Assembly: GCA_973895155.1 (NCBI GenBank)
Contig: OZ316891.1
Span: 7,130,001 to 7,194,000, forward strand
Direction: 5' to 3'
Source: Marsupella aquatica
Lineage: Eukaryota > Marchantiophyta
DNA length: 64,000 bases
The translations under genes were made by a program, and so were the position numbers. The stretch's first letter is position 1; every line of letters begins with the position of its first letter. Below the pieces are notes generated by a model. The model made no database searches. It saw nothing but the letters and a program-made list of their open reading frames with translations, and was not told where the DNA came from. Shown here piece after piece: positions 1 to 12,132 of this stretch.

Positions 1-1
1 T

Positions 2-3000
2 TCTTTTACTGCTCTTATCTCAACTCCGCACCGTGTGGATCTGAAGAAGCTCTGCGAAGCTCACAGGTAACTGCAATATCAAGGCTTTAGGCTTAATCAC
101 GTTCCTTTCCTGGTTCAGCTAGGGAGTGCCAATGACCTGCCTAGGTTTGTTTATATCTGATCATCATTATTATCTGGTTCTATTGTCCCTTCTGATTCTT
201 CATTTACAGGGTAGTTGATAATCTTAAATCATGTGTCGCTGGTTCTTAGGGTGGATCACTGGCTTGTACGATCCAAGGATGAGCTAAAACATGCCTTACG
301 ATCGATACAAGGGAGCCCCTTACACTGGGTGATTGAGGTGGTGAGCAAGATCGAAGAAAATGCAGATTACCACAGGTTTCTCCTCACCATTGAGCATATC
401 TGTAATTCTGCTGTGGGCTAAGAAATTAAAAGAGGAAGACAGAAGAAGATCATACATGTAAACAAATCTTTCACTTCATTCGAAAGTTTAACGAACTCAC
501 AGGTCTTACGTTATATGTTTCTCTTACCCATGTGACGTAGATTTCTGAATCAATCCATTGACGAGGCAGTGACCCGAGCTTTCCATGTACTATCAAAGTT
601 GCCAGCGGAAGTTGCTTATGGCACTGATCACGGGCTGAGAATTTCAGAAGCCAATTATACTGATCACAGGTACGGGGTATAGTTGATAGATGCATTGGCT
701 ATGAATATATTCATATTTTCGTCGTTATTCTTGAGGAGATTGAAAATTGGAAAAACAAATCTAAGCAAAATGGTAGTTTTGGAAGGACATAGAAATCATG
801 TATATCGAGAAACAAACTTTAGTAATTTTTTTGGATTCTTATCAAAGTTGTTATAAGAAAGAAGAACTCAATCAACAACTGCAAATACTGGTGGTGAGGG
901 GCGCGGTGGGAAACACTTATATCTGCTTTGCGAAACGTTCACAGAAATGCAGGATGAATCCAACTATATAAATGCAAGTTTTGGGTGTAGTGAGTCTATT
1001 ATACACTTGTCTGACGAGTGCTAAGAAAATGTAACACAATTGTTTCCTCCAGCTTTCCATTGGTGGCACCTCCAACAACGTTGGGAAAACTCTATTCAAA
1101 GGAAACCATGAGGCGAGGGTTTCTGTTGAAAGTTACTCTCTTCAATGGAACTTCAGGCATAGGGGAGGTGATGCAAATCATTGGACCTTGTCGAGATATA
1201 GTTACACTCTAATGTTGAATATAAAGAATAGCCTTCAATCCTCAAAGTACACTTATCTTTTTCTTCTTGGAGGTGGTCACGAGCGAGGCTAGAGAACAAA
1301 GCAAGCTGTTATTTGTTCTCCGATTTGCTTTGTTGGAAAGTTTAGGCACGGTTGCACACAATTGCTGTCGGAGGAAGTAGATTGTACCTACGCTTTGTCA
1401 AGTATTGTTCAGCATTACATTATGAGCGTGAGCGACATATTCTGGTTTTCCAGAAGCTGAGCAGAAAACTGACGAGGGGGTCTTTCTGGCAGATAGCACC
1501 TTTGGAGGGACTGCACAAAGAGACCCTTCTAGATGCTGAGGAACAGCTCCGAGTTATTGTAGGAAAACTGAAGGGTCTTGTACTGGTCAGGACAATACCG
1601 CTGTTGGATGGTAGCTTCTCATATTGGCTATCAAAAGTTGTTGGGATTCAGGTATGTATGTGATTTATTTTCTTATATCGTCTTCGTACACGTCTATTAT
1701 GAAGAAAGTACCTTATTGCATACTTAGACTTGCCTTTGCTACCTGCTTCCCTCCGATTTCTTTGTGTCTTTCCTTTATCACATCCAGATGTCTGTTTTGT
1801 TCTTCCTGCCAGGAAAATTCTTTGTTTCCAAGTGTGCGTATGGGCATAGAAATGGCCGTCTTGGGAGCATTGGCAGCCTCGCAGGGGTGCTCTCTCTCAG
1901 AACTGCTATCTGGTATCACGAAATCCACCTACCCTGGGGAAAGTCTCGTGGATAGTTCAAGAAACAATGCGCATGGCAGTGTACGAGTCTGTGGTCTCCT
2001 TGATTCAGAAGGATCTCCTGAAGATACTGCCGATGCTGCTGTGGAGCTTGTGAAGGAGGGATTCTGTACTCTAAAATTAAAGGCACGTAAACATCCCTCG
2101 CTGAATTTGGGTTGGCGCTTCTTTTCTTTCTAAGGTGTTTCCTTTCTTTCGATTGGGAGTTCGTATTCAGTTTTGCTAGGGAATTACTCGAAGCAAATCT
2201 CTTTCTGTTGGTGCTCTGTGTCAAAGTGGATGACAAGCTTGCAGAGTGCAAATAGAAGAACTGTAGCCTTGGCTTTTTCAAGATAGAAAAGCTGGCTTGA
2301 CTCTTACTGAATAAAAACCTGTATCACCTTTTGATAGGTAGGCAGACGGCAATCTTCCCTTGAAGATGCTGCCATGGTAAAGCTTGTACGAGAAAAAGTT
2401 GGACCTTCAATACACCTGCGTGCTGATGCCAACAGAAGGTGGTCTTATGAACAAGCTGTGGATTTTGCCAATTCTATTCGAAGTTGTGGACTTCAGTACG
2501 TTGAGGTATGGGAGTTTGTCAAATCTAACCAAGAGCAATAATGTTATTGAAATCGACCTTGATGTTAACCCTGCAGCTCAGCATTCAATGAGTGAATGCA
2601 TTTGAAAAGGGTCATGTTAATAATCTTCAGTTCGGTGTGCAGGAACCAACAAGTAACCCTCTGGACATACCACTGTTTTATCAAGAGACAGGACTGTCAG
2701 TAGCCCTCGATGAAAGCTTGGATGAAGATGCAGCCGACATAGAAAAGAAACTACTGATGTATGCATGCCAAGGGGTGGTTGCCGTGGTAACGTTTTCATA
2801 TCTTTATATGAGAAGTATGTCGTCGTGGCCATGGGGACTTGGCGAAAAAGCACTCTAATGAAGACAAGTTGTGTGTTACACCTACGATTTTCAGTTTCAA
2901 CCAATCGTGCTCATTATTGGTTTTGATCATTAGGAGTAGTTAATTAACAGGATTGTTAAGTTCCTCGGCTCCTCACTTGTGGAGTCTCCGTCAATACTCC

Positions 3001-5565
3001 AATCCAGTCTGAAGTGTTGTGACTAATCGGCTGAAGGAATAGCTATATCTGACGATAAATGTCTCCGGTCTTGAATTTCAGGTTATCAAGCCTGGTCGTG
3101 TTGGCGGGTTTGAGAAATCTTGGCAGATAGCCAAGTGGGCTCAAATGCAAGGAATGGCGGTAGTCATAAGTTCGGCTTTTGAGAGCAGCATTAGTTTGGC
3201 AGCGTTTTCCCAGTTTGCTGCACATGTTGATGAGTATTTGGAAGTGGCGAATTCTGCGATGAACCACAGCAATGACGGGAAAATAAACAAGGCAAGGCTT
3301 AACATGGTTGCGCACGGTCTGGGAACTTACAAGTGGTTAAATGATAATCCCGTCCTACGCGGAAGACCAACTAGCAGGGCAATTGAACTTAGCGTCCAGG
3401 AATCAGCTGCCTATCTTCAAAACGTGTGCTTGAACGTAACCACCGTCTGGCCAGATCATAGAAGAGATCAGACAAGTCGGTACAATGTAAACGTGAACTG
3501 TGAGCATGGAGCGTTTTCTTTGTGCGTCACGGAATCTGCTTCTGTCCCATCGACGGTATTTTCCAAACTCACCTTATCTACTATCACATCGCTCAAGAAG
3601 TATGATGTCGAAGTTGACTGTTTCTAAAACATTTAGTTGTGCCTGTTCTTCTGCCTTGGGCTGGTGTTCATTGGTACTCGGAAACACCATGAACCTTTGG
3701 CAAAATTTATCAGTTCTCTCCTTCGCGTAGTATATTTCTCAATTACCATGTTTCACTGTAGTATCATGGAGTCGGGAAAGTGATGTCTGTAGCTTTAGAT
3801 TTGGATTTCATTTGTTCTAGTACGCCGCAATTGTTGGACATGCCTAATATTCCCATTGACAGTCTAATAATCGCTTACACGCTGGCAGTCAGTCGGCAAG
3901 GCTCCCACAATAGTCTTTCTTCATGGTTTTATGGGGACGGGAGCAGATTGGCTCCCGATAATGGACAGTCTCTCCATCACATTCCGCTGCATTTCTGTCG
4001 ATCTTCCTGGTCACGGGCAAACCACCGTGCAGGAAGCAGAAGGTGGGAAGCGGAGGTGCTCTGAGCAGGGCGAAGGTCAAAGTTTAGCCTCGGGGGTCTG
4101 GTCTATGGCAGCCCTGGGAGCAGCACTGAAACAGCTCCTCCAAAAATTAGACAGAGGAAAGGTGATTCTCGTCGGGTACTCAATGGGGGCAAGAATTGCT
4201 CTGTACATGGCACTCAGACACAGTGAGCAGGTGATAAACCCTTTATTGGGTATCGAAGCAATATTTATAATTGTCTTGTGATGAATGGAGATTCTTTGAA
4301 TGCCTTCTGGTGCATTGGTTTTTGGCAGATCTCTATTGGGTAAGCGTATTAAATCTTCTTATCAAAATAGGATTCGTGCAGTAAACATGTGCTCCTGCAT
4401 TTCTCCTGTCTGAGGAAGCTTGTAGACGGTTTTACTCGTTTTCGGTGTCAGCCAGAGGAATATCTGATTAGTTATTCACTGGCCATCTGAGCGGAGATCA
4501 TTGATACAAAGGTAAGCGAGTTAAGTAAGGGCGCAAGAGAATGTGCTTGTAGATACCATTTTCTGAGCAAGGAAAACTAGCAAGCGAACTTTTAGTCTCA
4601 TCTGAATCGTTTTCTGTTGTATTCTCACCTTGCAGGTATCTGCAGCTATTATTGTGTCAGGCAGTCCAGGCCTACAAAATCCAGTGGCACAGAAGGCGAG
4701 GGCGACACAGGATGATGCAGTTGCTCTATTGTTGCGTGACAATGAACTGAAATCCTTTGTGGATTCGTGGTATCGCCAGCCTCTTTGGAGAAGGTGAAGC
4801 AGATACGCTTTCTGTATTCTGATGTAGAAATGTTTCTACTTTGGCACTTTCATCCCAGAGTGGATAAAATCTTATATTCTCTGCTTTCTGTTTTCAGCTT
4901 GCAGACCCATCCTGACTTTGAGTTATTGAAAAGGGCACGATCGGAAAATCAAAGCTCAAAGTTGTTAGCCAAGGCACTGACCTCTTTCAGCACGGGACAA
5001 CAACCGTAAGTTCGTCTCCCAAGCAAGGAACCGTTTTGTCATGACCTGCGTGCTGTCCTTAACTTTTGGGGCGCAGTCTAGAGTCTCTGGAGACTAATGG
5101 TAGTCCGGTTGTATTTTCAGATCTTTATGGGACGACTTGCCACATTCCCGGGTGCCGCTTTTGCTGGTGGTGGGAGAACTCGATAAGAAATTTGTGGGCA
5201 TTGCTCATCAGATGCTCAGGGCTAGTAGAGAGGGAAGGGCACAGCTTGAAAATCTCCGAGATCCTTCTGAGGTGTCTTCTAAGCAAGGACAAGTGCACAG
5301 AAAATATGAAGATAAAATATCAACTGCCCTATCGATAGACATGCAGACAATGATCATGGAGGAGAAACTTTCCTCCTCAGTCAATGTTCAAACAGCAGGA
5401 AGAATGATAGAAGGACCTTCACCTAAACTTTTGGAGGTGGAAGATTCAGGACATGCTGTACATATTGAGAATCCTTTGAAACTGGTGAAAGCTATCCGTG
5501 ATTTTGCTTTGTCTTCAGTAGCTTGGCCATTCAACAGAGAATTTATTTCATCGGAGGCACTGTAG
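2..5565 (+). CDS. PHYLLO: PHYLLO, 3' part: end of MenD, MenC (OSB synthase) and MenH domains
   Basis: This is the multifunctional phylloquinone (vitamin K1) biosynthesis protein, plastid-targeted in known plants; the 5' part (MenF remnant and most of MenD) lies before the window. Exons that keep frame: 2-66, 250-375, 541-669, 1053-1167, 1493-1651, 1813-2086, 2342-2505, 2643-2786, 3082-3555, 3889-4230, 4636-4793, 4898-5005, 5121-5565, about 900 codons. The first exons read TPHRVDLKKLCEAHR, typical of the MenD C-terminus. MenC shows the KLK lysine motif (exon to 2086), LRADANRRW with the metal-binding Asp (2342-2505), VALDESLDE (2643-2786) and IKPG..GGFE (from 3082). MenH shows LHGFMGTGADW (oxyanion region), nucleophile elbow GYSMGAR with catalytic Ser (3889-4230), and GHAVHIENP with catalytic His in the last exon. 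The junction 3555/3889 between MenC and MenH is the least certain; an extra small exon there is possible. It runs convergent to PAC2. Confidence 0.93.
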
Positions 5566-7530
5566 CGCAGATGCATTGGGTTGGCGATTGGTGGCTTAGT
5601 AATCTGACAGCATTTCATGAAAGAAGAGTTGTAGCCAGTTTGGCGACCATGCATAAGAGTACCCAGTCATGAAAGTTATACTCAGGTATACATTACCACT
5701 CACCTTGTTGTAGTCACTTAAGAACCTCTGTGTCCTAGTTGCGGAAAATTCAACTCCCATCCGTGATTATTCACTTCCATTCATTGATCTGGAGGAGCTG
5801 GCTCTTTACCTTAGGATCCAAATGGAAACCAGCCTGAACTCCGAACTCGGTTAATCACGCGTCGGAATCAGAGATAGCTCCTGAACAAATTACTCCATTC
5901 CTAAGAGGCCGCTTCATATAGTCTATTTATTTTGCCTGACACCTGCCGCTGGGAGGTGAGACAAGACTAGTCCAGATGGACCAGCTTGTTTCCATGTACA
6001 TTGTTTCCAATTCCTATTGCAAGAGCCATTCATTTTAACTGAGTGAAATCATGTTCACAGACCCTGCGTTTTACTTAAATTGTGTGTCTAGAATGGGTTT
6101 GGGTTCACTTGATTACAATTCTTGTGTTCAGTTGTCTTATACATGGCGCCATGGATGGTGGCGTCAATGGGGATATTGTGCATTTGCTATATATAGGTGT
6201 AATTTGGTCCCGGACTGTGCTGGGTTGTTGTGGCCGAACGACCTCACAGCAGCAATCTGGGACAAAGCGATGAATAAACATGTCCAGATTTCCAACGAAT
6301 GGTCAAGAATTTCGTCATCCTGACTCCAAAGCTTAGTACACATTCCGATGATGCTACTCAAAGCTGTTGAATCTTCAGACAGTGAGGATTAAACCACAAC
6401 TGCTTTGTTTTCCTACACAAATGGTTTCACAACAACAAGCTGACGAATAAGTCTTCCTTTCCTAGACTAAGATGTCGTACCTACATGGCAGGTGGTGGGG
6501 ATCACCAGTTTAATGTGGATCTATTATTGGTGACTAGATCACCAGAGTTTAGACAAGAGTTGGTCTGAAATTTGGTCCGCCCAATCTCTTGGAATGCATT
6601 GATTATATTCCCCAGGCTCTGTTCATCAGCCCGAGCATCAGAGACCAATTACCGAGAGAAATTGCGTGACAAGGTAATTGCGTGACTAGGTTCAAATATA
6701 GCTCTACGTTATACACTGACTCCTGCTGTAGCTAGAAACCAGCATTGAAACATGACTTGAATCAAATTGAACTAAATGAACTTAAAATAGGGGACCAGAG
6801 GAGAAATGGAGCCCAAGAATATACAGAGACTGCCCAGAGTCTCAGAATTGCAAGACTAACCAAATAATTTGCCAAATTGAAGACTAAGCAGTAACTAAAT
6901 CAAGCTTCCTGATCTCAACTACAGGTCTAATTTCGTGACTTGGAGACATCTCATCCAAAGTAGAAAAGGAATGGAAACTAAATCACCTAAGGACCTTGCT
7001 TTTCTTAATGTCTATTTTGGCGAATCCAAAGTTGTCTTGTTCTACACAGGTAGCTGACTAATTGAAAGCACTCTTGAAAAATGGTGATTGAAATGATATG
7101 CCCTCGTGATTGCATGCCAAGTTTTGTCTTGCTGATGGTGTTGGCCATGATCATTGCCTTGTGTCTATATTGTAAAGTGCCTGCCTGTGTCAAACAAGCG
7201 CATGCCGTAACTGATGTAGGGGCCGAGAGTTCACTAACAAACCTGATGAGAAATTGAGAACTGGATCTCTGGGATCGTTCACTTGAGCGACTTCATAAGG
7301 AAGGCCGTTGTGGGGGCTCCGTGGGGAACTAAAATCCTTTGCTAATTCCCTCCAGACATCACTCTGGAGACTCTACAGACCACTCTTACCTTCTAGCTAG
7401 TATAGTTGTATGAATAGTCCACGCCCAACTCATGGGCAGAAATAATCCAACGAACTGTATGGCACCTTAAAGTAATACAGCCATGTGTCTATCTCTGTCC
7501 AGAACTACAAACTCCCTTCACAATTCTCGC
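5566..7530. other. Intergenic: 3' flanks of PHYLLO and PAC2
   Basis: The two genes converge here. The stretch presumably holds both 3' UTRs. I see no coding exon, RNA gene or repeat; short open frames such as 6051-6323 have no splice or composition support. Confidence 0.5.
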
Positions 7531-8340
7531 CTAGAAAATAGAATCGTCAGGGGGTGGGCCATAAACTGTTTCCCATGACAAAGGAATCCTCCACTGCAAG
7601 TTTCCAGGGTTATCCACTTCCTTTTGCTGTAAAAGACGCTGGAGGGACTCTGCTACAAAAAAGGCATCGGGTATATTATCTCCTTCGGAACAATACAGCA
7701 AAATGCACGTCACCTTCAAGCCCTTTGCCTCGCAGGAAGAGTACAGCGACGCGAACGGCAATCCAGCATAATAATTGTCATCTGTCAGGATTACTTGCGG
7801 GGGACTTAATTCCTCGCTTAGTGCAGCTTGATGTTGAAATAGCTGGCCTGCCTGCTTCAATCTCTTCCATCCCAGTTGATCACAAATCTCATCAGAGCCA
7901 TCCTGCTTGGAGGTAGAGATGTAGTGAATCTGTGGGCCGATCATCTCCCTCGTTTGACGTTTCGCTGAATCCAGCCCTGAAAGTATAAAGACCTCTTTGA
8001 CACCAGAACTTTCCGCCCAGTCGGCAATATGCTTTGAATAATCAACCATCTTCCCCTTCACAACAGGGCTTCGCTGCTGCACAATGGCAAGATCACTTGC
8101 CGAGTCCTCAAACACCTCGAGAGAGACAGTCAGGGTTCCATCTGCTTGAGGACCAAAAGGGTCATTCCCTACACAAGGTAACACATAAGGATCATCCAAG
8201 TAGCCGGCCTTGGTTACCGTACGTGAGGAGATGAGTAGGTCCACTGCCAACTGCCCAACATTTCCTATCGATAATGCTGGCAAGATCAAATGAGGAGGAA
8301 GCCGAGTATTCCCCCTGCCAGATGCTCCTACAAATTCCAT
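7531..8340 (-). CDS. PAC2: Proteasome assembly chaperone 2 (PAC2/PSMG2-like)
   Basis: A single-exon frame of 269 residues, close to the usual length of plant PAC2. In eukaryotes PAC2 pairs with PAC1 and guides formation of the 20S proteasome alpha ring in the cytosol and nucleus. Recognised by the N-terminal block LILPALSIGNVGQLAVDLL, then GYLDDPYVLPCVGND, the QQRSPVVKGK segment, the GPQIHYIS segment, the YYAGLPFASLY segment, GLKVTCILLYCSEGDN, and the family ending WETVYGPPPDDSIF. The ATG at 8340 gives MEFVGASGRG, matching the normal plant start MEFV. No intron signals interrupt it and no stop or frameshift is seen, so it looks functional. It is convergent with PHYLLO, 1.97 kb away. Confidence 0.95.
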   Translation of the reverse strand: MEFVGASGRGNTRLPPHLILPALSIGNVGQLAVDLLISSRTVTKAGYLDDPYVLPCVGNDPFGPQADGTLTVSLEVFEDSASDLAIVQQRSPVVKGKMVDYSKHIADWAESSGVKEVFILSGLDSAKRQTREMIGPQIHYISTSKQDGSDEICDQLGWKRLKQAGQLFQHQAALSEELSPPQVILTDDNYYAGLPFASLYSSCEAKGLKVTCILLYCSEGDNIPDAFFVAESLQRLLQQKEVDNPGNLQWRIPLSWETVYGPPPDDSIF

Positions 8341-8901
8341 TGGCTCGCCTCTGAAAGAATTCTCAGACTACACAACTGCGTCAAGATTTCACCCTTTGGA
8401 TACCGCAAGCCAAGTCAAGATCGACCCTAGCCTCATCAACTCTCGTTCTCAAGAGAGAGGGCCAAGTTTCCTAGCCTGCCACACGGTAAACGCTTCCTCA
8501 GTAGAAAAGGCGTATAGGAACCCAGAAACAGTTGACCTCTTTCACAAGCAAATGTAGCAGCTAGCTTCTGTAGGACCCACCTTATCGTATCATGCCATTG
8601 TCTCGTTCTCTAACTTGGTAGAACTCCGAATTTGAGCAGATCCAGGATTCAACCCAGTATTGAGCTCCAGAAACAAAATTTCGAGTCTGCCTTGTTGTCC
8701 AAGTCTATCGCTCAACTTCGATTGCTTAATCTAAGGAATCACAGACATCCCCGAGCTCAGCTGCGTGATCGAAATTAATTGGACATTCCCGAGAAAATCG
8801 AGGCACTTGAAAGAACTCGTGTTGCAGCCACGGCAACTGGATCGACTACTGAACGTGCTTCAATACTCCGAACAATTGATAGACAGGAATCCCCACGTTT
8901 A
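8341..8901. other. PAC2 upstream region
   Basis: Promoter and 5' leader side of PAC2, on the minus strand. No convincing gene or mobile element. Overlapping open frames that start at 8765 and 8779 run into the duplicated segment below and look like chance frames. Confidence 0.4.
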
Positions 8902-9376
8902 TGGTTTTATAACTTTGCACAGAGACAAAGGTCGGCTAAACGATTGGTATGTGACAGACAGACACTCTCTCATACTCCATTATTTTGATGCCCTTTGTTT
9001 GCATTGTTTCCAAGTCTTGTTGGGATTGGAAGAGAAATCTTGGAGAAGTAGTAAGAGCATCTCCAATGGAGGTGGCGGGAAAAGGTCAGTAACCTCCATC
9101 TTTTACCTTTGGCAGCAGGCAAACCTAGCTCCCCACCGCAACCCCAAATATGGTTTTATAACTTTGCACAGAGACACACTTCGGCTAACGATTGGTAAGT
9201 GACACACTCTTTCATAGTCCATTGTTTTGATGCCCTTTGTTTGCATTGTTTTCAGAGTCTTGTTGGGATTGGAAGAGAGATCTTGGAGTAGAGTAAGAGC
9301 ATCTCCAATGGTGGCCGGACAGAAAAGGTCAGTAACCTCCATCGTTTACCTTTGGCAGCTTCCCACCGCAACCCCA
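8902..9376. repeat. Direct tandem duplication, about 249-bp unit
   Basis: Two imperfect copies lie head to tail: 8902-9150 and 9151-9376. Each starts with TGGTTTTATAACTTTGCACA, carries TTTGATGCCCTTTGTTTGCA in the middle and AAGAGCATCTCCAATGG near the end. The second copy lacks about 13 bp near its end. A short piece (GAATCCCCACGT) occurs before copy 1 and again after copy 2, so the original duplication may have been slightly larger. The copies contain only short, mutually inconsistent frames and are probably noncoding. Confidence 0.8.
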
Positions 9377-10307
9377 GAATCCCCACGTGCGAGCAGGCAG
9401 CCTCTCCACTTGACAGCATTGGTGATACACTAGTGAACTGCAAAATGCTCCCCCTATCAATAGACAGTCTTCCAACCACAACGTGTCACTTGTGATGATA
9501 AACTCGATCATAGCAGGAATTATACCTCCATGTATGACCTTTGCAACTGACAATAGGGTGTGTCAACAATAACTTAGTTAATGTTTAGGACATAAAACCC
9601 TGCTACGCCAGGACAAAATAGTTATGGGCTACCAAAATACGCATCCCATAAGGGTGATACGTCCAAAAGAATAAAGCCTACACACTTTGGTTAAAGGAGA
9701 ACTTTGACACACCCTATTGAACGAAGGCAGTTCTTGGAGTGTGCCTGTGGTGATATGTGAGAAGCAAACTGGGACTAATGTTTTGGGGGTCTCCGCACAC
9801 ATGAGTGATGGCGGCTGAAAGCTAGCCACAAAACTGTTGGTCAGGAGATGCGCTATTAAGTAATGAGATGATCATGAGAGTGAAAAATTAACCCACGAAT
9901 AGATTGTCAAAGTGCCATGTTAGATTATGGAGTGAAATTTGGAAATCTGAAAATACTCATATCAGGTAGGTCTGTGAGAATACACTTGTTGTTTGTAGTG
10001 GAACAAACAACACCCATTACACCCCTCAGATGTAGATCCAACGGCATACGATGATCATGTGGTCCCGCATGGGGTATGAGGGGCCCTTGGGTGGGGTGAG
10101 GATAAAAGCCTGGCTACCACTCTTGTGGACACTCTGTGTTATTTTCCCCAATGTTACCTTCCCATTTTTACTCATTTTCACCCAGATTTAGGTAGTTCTT
10201 CTTTCCATTATGCGACCGGCAGGGCTTGGCATTCGGTCTTGTTGTATCTACCTCTAGTGTGAAATTTTATTTATTTGTAGTTAGGTAGTGTTAGTTATCC
10301 TACCACT
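9377..10307. other. Unassigned stretch before the decayed frame
   Basis: No gene is supported. At 10090-10200 a GATAAAAG element is followed by pyrimidine-rich sequence, which could be the promoter part of a degraded mobile element, but no terminal repeats were found. Confidence 0.3.
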
Positions 10308-10719
10308 GTGTTGGGGATAGAGCCTCTTGAACTCCCTAGTAGCCGGCGTAAACGTCCTCCTCGGGGCTGTGGTCCTCCAAGACCAAAGTACCCAAGTGAT
10401 GACATGGAGTACAGGAAGAGGATGAGACCGGATACCAAGCCACCAATCCGGATCCCAGTGGAGCAATGGGATGAGTGGGAGGAGCTTAGACTTTTATTGG
10501 GAGATGACACGAATACCCACGCTACTCTCATTCACTAGTTTCTTGAAAAAAGCAGTCATGTGATACATGAGTTGAAGCGATGGTGAGTGGATGAGACAAC
10601 AATTGTGAGTGAGGCATTGCCACTTGGGGTGGAGAACAAAGAACCCCTTGCTACACCTGAAGAACACATGTTCAATCTCAATTTAGTCCCAGCCAACGAG
10701 CCCCTCAATGTAGGAGATT
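10308..10719 (+). pseudogene. Decayed reading frame, unknown protein
   Basis: Residues 1-76 are open from the ATG at 10308 and rich in Arg, Pro and acidic residues (for example PPRGCGPPRPKYPSDDMEYR and EQWDEWEELRLLLGDD). After a TAG at 10536-10538 the same frame continues with coding-like content, including a segment reading SEALPLGVENKEPLATPEEH, broken by one further TGA, to about 10719. The continued sense-like content past two stops suggests an old coding sequence that has decayed. I do not recognise the family; a remnant of a mobile-element protein is one option. Confidence 0.4.
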
Positions 10720-12068
10720 CTTTGCTATTCTATTTCATTGTACAACTTGCGTGTTTTCTCTAATATTTCAATTCAGTTTCCACAAAATCCACCAACTTTT
10801 TCAAGTCAAACATTGCTAGAAGTCTTTGGACAAGCAACAACACTCACGACAGGAGAGGGAACACACAAAGTGTGACCAGTCTCAAGTCCCTTGCCTCCTT
10901 TCCTTTTTTTTCATTCCCATATACATTTCTTTCCCATGTATCCTTTTTCCTCTGTCCCATATATTCATTAAATTTTTAATTCGGTAATTTTTTAATCTCT
11001 ATTCACTGTATCAACTTTGGGTCAACACTATATTGCTGGATTGTTGGATCAACACTTTATTTTTATCTCTATTCACTGTATTGTTGGATCAATACTATAT
11101 TGTTCAAAGGAACATTGCCACTGATGATCAATAGATTGGCAAGTAGATGACGTTGAGATTAGGCAATGCAGCAGGCACTTTCTAGCATTTGAAATTGACT
11201 ACCGTTATATCATTGGATCAGTCTCTCTTAGCTTGGCTAAACTGAAATGAATGATCTTTGTCATGAACCCTGTCCTTTGATTCCAAATGAACAAGAGACC
11301 CCCACCCATTTCTCTGAGGCGACCTTCAGCACGAACGACACAACGTACACTGGAAAAGCTCTATTACTTTTGGATTGATACTGGCATAAAGAGCAAGGCC
11401 AAGAACACAAAGCTAAAGACACACAAAAGAACAACAAGACCAAGCCAAAGAAATGGTGACAAAATTCCCAACTCCACAAGTGTTGGGCAACAGTCAATCA
11501 TGGAAGCATAAGTAAAGTAGTTCAACATTATTTGGGGCAATAGGGCGTTCATAAGAAAGAAGGAGAGTGCAGGCCCCACATGAAGGAGCATTTGTAAACA
11601 ATGTTGAATGAAAAGGAACAACAATTCCAAATTCAAAACAATCAAGAACAAATGAGTGTGGCGATTGCCAGACTCAAACGTGCAAGACAACGTCAACACC
11701 CAGCTGATCACCTTGATTCCCTTCACAACAGCTAATCCAGTCTGTTCTTGACTGAGTGAGTGAAACCTCAAAAATAGACAGCAAGAAAACAAGCAAAGAG
11801 CACACATAGCATGGAGACGACACAGACAATAGCACCTGCTTTATACTTCACCTTTCTCCCACAAGGATGAGCGTCCTGCCCTTGAGTGCACATAGATTGT
11901 ATTGGGGAGGGACAAACAATCACAGACAACCCACATAGTTCTTATCAAGGGGTGCAATTGGACAAGACTGAATGAGTCCACATCATCACATTATAGATCA
12001 GGGTTGTCTACAATGTGCAAATTGTGGCTCAAGCAATGTTGTGTTTCATGGGTGAGGACAAAGGACAA
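10720..12068. other. Unassigned AT-rich region with fragments
   Basis: Contains short repeated phrases around 11000-11110 (TTATCTCTATTCACTGTA and ATTGTTGGATCAA appear twice). A short plus-strand frame at about 11600-11730 reads MLNEKEQQFQIQNNQEQ and ends at a TAA; it is Gln-rich and may be the tail of an old mobile-element gene. The 147-codon minus-strand frame at 11364-11807 is hydrophobic and opposite this region, and I regard it as chance. Confidence 0.3.
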
Positions 12069-12132
12069 CATGGAGGATGGAGACCAAAGGGACAGGCAGC
12101 CAAGGTTGTTGCTTTGGCCTCCATCCTCCATG
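12069..12132. repeat. Inverted repeat, 21-bp arms with one mismatch
   Basis: Arms 12069-12089 (CATGGAGGATGGAGACCAAAG) and 12112-12132 are reverse complements apart from one position; the loop is 22 bp. It could form a hairpin in RNA or DNA. It lies in otherwise unassigned sequence. Confidence 0.7.

Noticed and set aside
7554-8234. Plus-strand frames across PAC2
   Set aside because: Complementary shadows of the PAC2 gene.
11364-11807. 147-codon hydrophobic minus-strand frame as a membrane protein
   Set aside because: No family motif, and the opposite strand has a competing Gln/Lys-rich frame that explains the hydrophobic complement.
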